Assembly (NCBI GenBank): GCA_013153755.1 | Contig: JAADDU010000176.1 | Span: 1-8,339, forward strand | From: Campylobacterota bacterium | GTDB taxonomy: Bacteria; Campylobacterota; Campylobacteria; Campylobacterales; Sulfurimonadaceae | Direction of reading: 5' to 3' | Length of the DNA: 8,339 nucleotides | Part shown: positions 6,201 through 8,339 of the stretch, in pieces | Numbering within the stretch: the first letter of the stretch is position 1 | Layout: every line of letters begins with the position of its first letter | Program-made: the position numbers and the translations under genes | The notes under the pieces: model-generated | The model's database searches: none | The model's input: the letters and a program-made list of their open reading frames with translations, nothing else | What the model was told of the DNA's origin: nothing

Positions 6201-8016
6201 TTTTTTGATTATATTCATCATCTATCACATCTAGTTTTGTGTGTATCTCTTCTAGCTCTTCAAAAAGCTCTTCAACCCTTGACTCCTCTTGCGATACTAC
6301 TTTAGATAGTGTCATAAGGGTTGCACTATCGTTAGCATTTGATGCTTCTATGAGTTCTTCGTGATGAAGTGTTAGGGCTTCTTCAACTTCCATGATTTCA
6401 TCTTCAAGTTTTTGAGATACTTTTTTTAGAGGACTTGTTAGTTTGTTTCTCTGTCTTACTAACTCTGCACGGAGCTTTTTATTCTCTTTTGTATTTGATT
6501 TTGGAGCTATTTTTACTTTTACTTCCTCCTCTGTATCATCCCAACCTATCTTTTGTAAAAACTCATCATATCCACCATCAAAGTACTCAGCTTTATCTTT
6601 TGCAAAGATTATGAGTCTATCACAAACTCTTCTAAGTAACTCTTCTGAGTGAGTTACGATAACAACAGAACCTTCAAAACTTTTTATCGCTTTTGTTAGT
6701 GCATCTATACTTTGCATATCAAGGTGGTTTGTTGGCTCATCTAGTAGAAGTATATTTACCTCTCTTGCTATGATTTGCCCAAGCATTACACGGCTTTTTT
6801 CCCCACCTGAAAGTAAAGAGATAGTTTTTTTTGCACTATCTCCACTAAACATCATGTTTCCACAGATACTTCTAACAGATGCTTCACTTAGTTTAGGATT
6901 TGCTACATATATCTCATCCATAATGCTATTTTTAGGGTTTAGATGCGATATGTTTGTTTGTCCAAAGTGTGCGACCTCTGATGTCGTATGGTAGAGAACC
7001 TCTCCATCTACTGCATCTAACTCTTTTGCTATAGTGTTTAGAAGTGTTGACTTTCCTTTTCCATTTTTACCGATGATTCCTAAAATCTCCCCTTTTTTAA
7101 GTGTAAAAGATATATCTTTAAAAAGTAGATTTTGTGGTGTATATCCAAAGCTAAGTTCTTTAACTTCGAGTAACACTTTTGCAGGTGTTTGTTTAAAATT
7201 AAATTTAAAATCAAGTGATGCATCTAAACTCAAATCATCAAGTAGTTCCATCTTTTGGAGTTGTTTTACTTTTGATTGAGCTAAAGATGCAGTAGATGCA
7301 CGAGCTTTATTTTTAGCTATAAACTCTTCTAACTCTTTTACTTTTTTATCTTGTGCGATTTTTTGTTTTGCATGGAGCTCATCATTTGCTTCTAGTTGAG
7401 CATAAAATTTTGTTGTGTTTCCCTCTATGAGCTCCACTTTTTTACGAACAAGTCCCATAGTGTGAGTGGTTATGCTATCCATAAAATCTCTATCGTGAGT
7501 TATGAGGATTATCTCTCCATCAAAACTTCTTAAAAAACTTCTTAACCATCTAAGAGAGAGTATATCGAGGTAGTTTGTAGGCTCATCTAGGAGTAGCATA
7601 TTTGGTTCTGTTACTAAAAGCTTTGCTAAGTTTATACGGATTTGGTAGCCACCTGAAAAAGAGAGTGGATTTTTATCTAAATCATCTTTTGTAAAGCCCA
7701 AACCAAAAAGAATCTTCTCAACTCTATATGTATCGTACTGCATCTCTTGACTAAGTGCTAAAGATGCTTCTTGTATGAGTGTTTGTTCACTAAAACTAAG
7801 GTGTTGTTTTAAAGCACCTATCTTATAATTTTTTGGTATGATAACTTCGCCATTATCAGAAGTGTCTTCGCCTAAGATTATCTTTAGTAGTGTAGATTTT
7901 CCACTACCATTTCTACCAACAAGTCCAACACGATTACCAGCATTGATTTTAAAACTTAACTCTTTAAAAAGCTCATCAGATGCGTAGCTTTTTGAGATAT
8001 TTTGTAGTTGTATCAT
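6181..8016 (-). CDS. ABC-F family ATPase (YheS/Uup-like, ribosome-associated type)
   Basis: The protein is 611 residues with two complete ABC ATPase domains and no membrane segments. Domain 1 has Walker A GRNGSGKST (34-42), signature FSGGYQ (120-125), Walker B LLLDEPTNYLD (141-151) and switch His 174. Domain 2 has Walker A GKNGKGKST (316-324), signature LSGGEK (402-407), Walker B LLLDEPTNHLD (423-433) and switch His 456. Between them, residues ~195-265 are the charged helical linker with ARASTASLAQSKVKQLQKME, which in this family contacts P-site tRNA. Residues ~505-611 form a C-terminal coiled coil, as in YheS and Uup. ABC-F proteins act on ribosomes, resolving stalled or problematic translation; some protect against antibiotics. 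The subgroup cannot be assigned by eye, and nothing points specifically to resistance. The ATG at 8016 has AAGGA at 8030-8034, a long 13-base spacing, and translation is probably coupled to the upstream gene ending 5 bases before it. Confidence 0.93.
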   Translation of the reverse strand: MIQLQNISKSYASDELFKELSFKINAGNRVGLVGRNGSGKSTLLKIILGEDTSDNGEVIIPKNYKIGALKQHLSFSEQTLIQEASLALSQEMQYDTYRVEKILFGLGFTKDDLDKNPLSFSGGYQIRINLAKLLVTEPNMLLLDEPTNYLDILSLRWLRSFLRSFDGEIILITHDRDFMDSITTHTMGLVRKKVELIEGNTTKFYAQLEANDELHAKQKIAQDKKVKELEEFIAKNKARASTASLAQSKVKQLQKMELLDDLSLDASLDFKFNFKQTPAKVLLEVKELSFGYTPQNLLFKDISFTLKKGEILGIIGKNGKGKSTLLNTIAKELDAVDGEVLYHTTSEVAHFGQTNISHLNPKNSIMDEIYVANPKLSEASVRSICGNMMFSGDSAKKTISLLSGGEKSRVMLGQIIAREVNILLLDEPTNHLDMQSIDALTKAIKSFEGSVVIVTHSEELLRRVCDRLIIFAKDKAEYFDGGYDEFLQKIGWDDTEEEVKVKIAPKSNTKENKKLRAELVRQRNKLTSPLKKVSQKLEDEIMEVEEALTLHHEELIEASNANDSATLMTLSKVVSQEESRVEELFEELEEIHTKLDVIDDEYNQKIKDLDN

Positions 8017-8021
8017 AAGGG

Positions 8022-8222
8022 TTACTCTGTCCTTGTTGTTATATCTATCCCTTTTTCTTTTAGGGCATTTCCAATCTCTACTATCTTGTTTTTATACTTC
8101 TCACTTTGCATAAAACCCTCATATGCATCTAACTCTTTTTTTTGTACTTTTGCTGCTATATTTTCTATATTTATAAGTAACTCTTGTAGTTGTGTTTCTA
8201 GCTCTTCAACTGTATCTTTCAT
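8022..8222 (-). CDS. Small coiled-coil hypothetical protein (66 aa)
   Basis: The family is not recognised. The sequence is almost entirely helical and charged: VEELETQLQELLINIENIAA followed by KVQKKELDAYEGF, then SEKYKNKIVEIGNALKEKG. Leu/Ile/Val recur at heptad-like spacing, suggesting a short coiled coil or helical hairpin. It has no Cys, signal peptide or membrane segment, so it is presumably cytoplasmic. The ATG (8220-8222) overlaps the stop of the hydrolase gene as ATGA and has a GGGAGA-type site about 7 bases upstream. Its stop is 5 bases before the ABC-F start. This packing makes a real, co-translated gene likely. A role linked to its operon partners is possible but cannot be read from the sequence. 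Confidence 0.75.
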   Translation of the reverse strand: MKDTVEELETQLQELLINIENIAAKVQKKELDAYEGFMQSEKYKNKIVEIGNALKEKGIDITTRTE

Positions 8223-8339
8223 ATCTCTTCTCCCTGTACTTTTTTAAGCATCCATTCCCATTCTCCAAAGCCACTATCTGCATTTATATGCCCAGCGTCT
8301 TGTAAAACTTCCATCTCTACATTAAGGTTTTGTTGCATC
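8219..8339 (-). CDS. RBBP9/YdeN-like serine hydrolase, C-terminal fragment (5' end outside window)
   Basis: The frame is open from the window edge to the TGA at 8219-8221, giving the last 39 complete residues. The segment DAGHINADSGFGEWEWMLKK matches the C-terminal signature of the RBBP9/YdeN alpha/beta-hydrolase family, G-H-I-N-x-x-S-G-x-G-x-W, whose His is the catalytic triad histidine. The nucleophile Ser and the Asp lie outside the window. These are small cytoplasmic serine hydrolases of mostly unknown substrate. The stop overlaps the start of the next gene in an ATGA, so it is the upstream member of a coupled operon with the coiled-coil and ABC-F genes. The family call rests on this one strong motif. 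Confidence 0.75.
   Translation of the reverse strand, partial: MQQNLNVEMEVLQDAGHINADSGFGEWEWMLKKVQGEEI

Noticed and set aside
6443..7279. Several plus-strand open frames inside the ABC-F gene
   Set aside because: They are antisense to an intact, fully motif-supported ABC-F coding sequence and encode low-complexity Ser/Phe/Leu-rich peptides.
1..8339. tRNA, rRNA, CRISPR arrays, insertion sequences or phage genes
   Set aside because: Coding density is nearly complete with core-type genes; no repeat arrays, terminal inverted repeats with transposase, or RNA-gene signatures were seen on either strand.

Overview
The window is AT-rich chromosomal DNA that looks like a free-living member of the Campylobacterota (Sulfurimonas/Arcobacter-like; this is inference from protein character). 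The clearest pointer is the 722-residue hook protein. Its termini and overall layout resemble the large hook protein FlgE of Helicobacter/Campylobacter rather than the ~400-residue enteric FlgE. A sigma-54 type promoter in front of it fits the RpoN control of hook genes known in this phylum.

Plus strand, 1-5107: a flagellar hook block. It runs from the 3' part of fliK (hook-length control, 5' end outside the window), through flgD (hook cap/scaffold) and a short FlgE-type protein (417 aa), to the large hook subunit flgE (722 aa). The first three genes are separated by 12 and 10 bases and read as one operon. The large flgE has its own 75-base leader carrying a GG-N10-GC sigma-54 promoter. FlgE subunits polymerise into the hook under the FlgD cap, while FliK measures hook length and triggers the export switch.

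Middle, 5108-6200: a perfect 10-bp inverted repeat lies between the convergent 3' ends of flgE and a small minus-strand gene, and probably terminates both. The small gene encodes a 65-aa four-cysteine protein. It is divergent from a plus-strand gene for a 266-aa cytoplasmic PAS plus degenerate GGDEF protein. That protein has lost the cyclase signature (SEDKF in place of GGDEF) but keeps an RxxD at the inhibitory-site position, so it is a candidate c-di-GMP receptor rather than an enzyme. Both genes appear to be driven from a 66-base divergent promoter region.

Minus strand, 6181-8339: a compact operon read right to left. It holds the C-terminal end of an RBBP9/YdeN-like serine hydrolase, a 66-aa coiled-coil protein (ATGA stop/start overlap) and a 611-aa ABC-F ATPase (5-base gap). 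The ABC-F gene overlaps the 3' end of the PAS/GGDEF gene tail-to-tail by 20 bases.

No RNA genes, mobile elements, CRISPR arrays or gene-free stretches over 300 bases were seen. The window is mostly ordinary core genome. The items most worth following are the degenerate GGDEF protein with its retained I-site, its four-Cys divergent neighbour, and the two tandem, differently promoted flgE paralogues.
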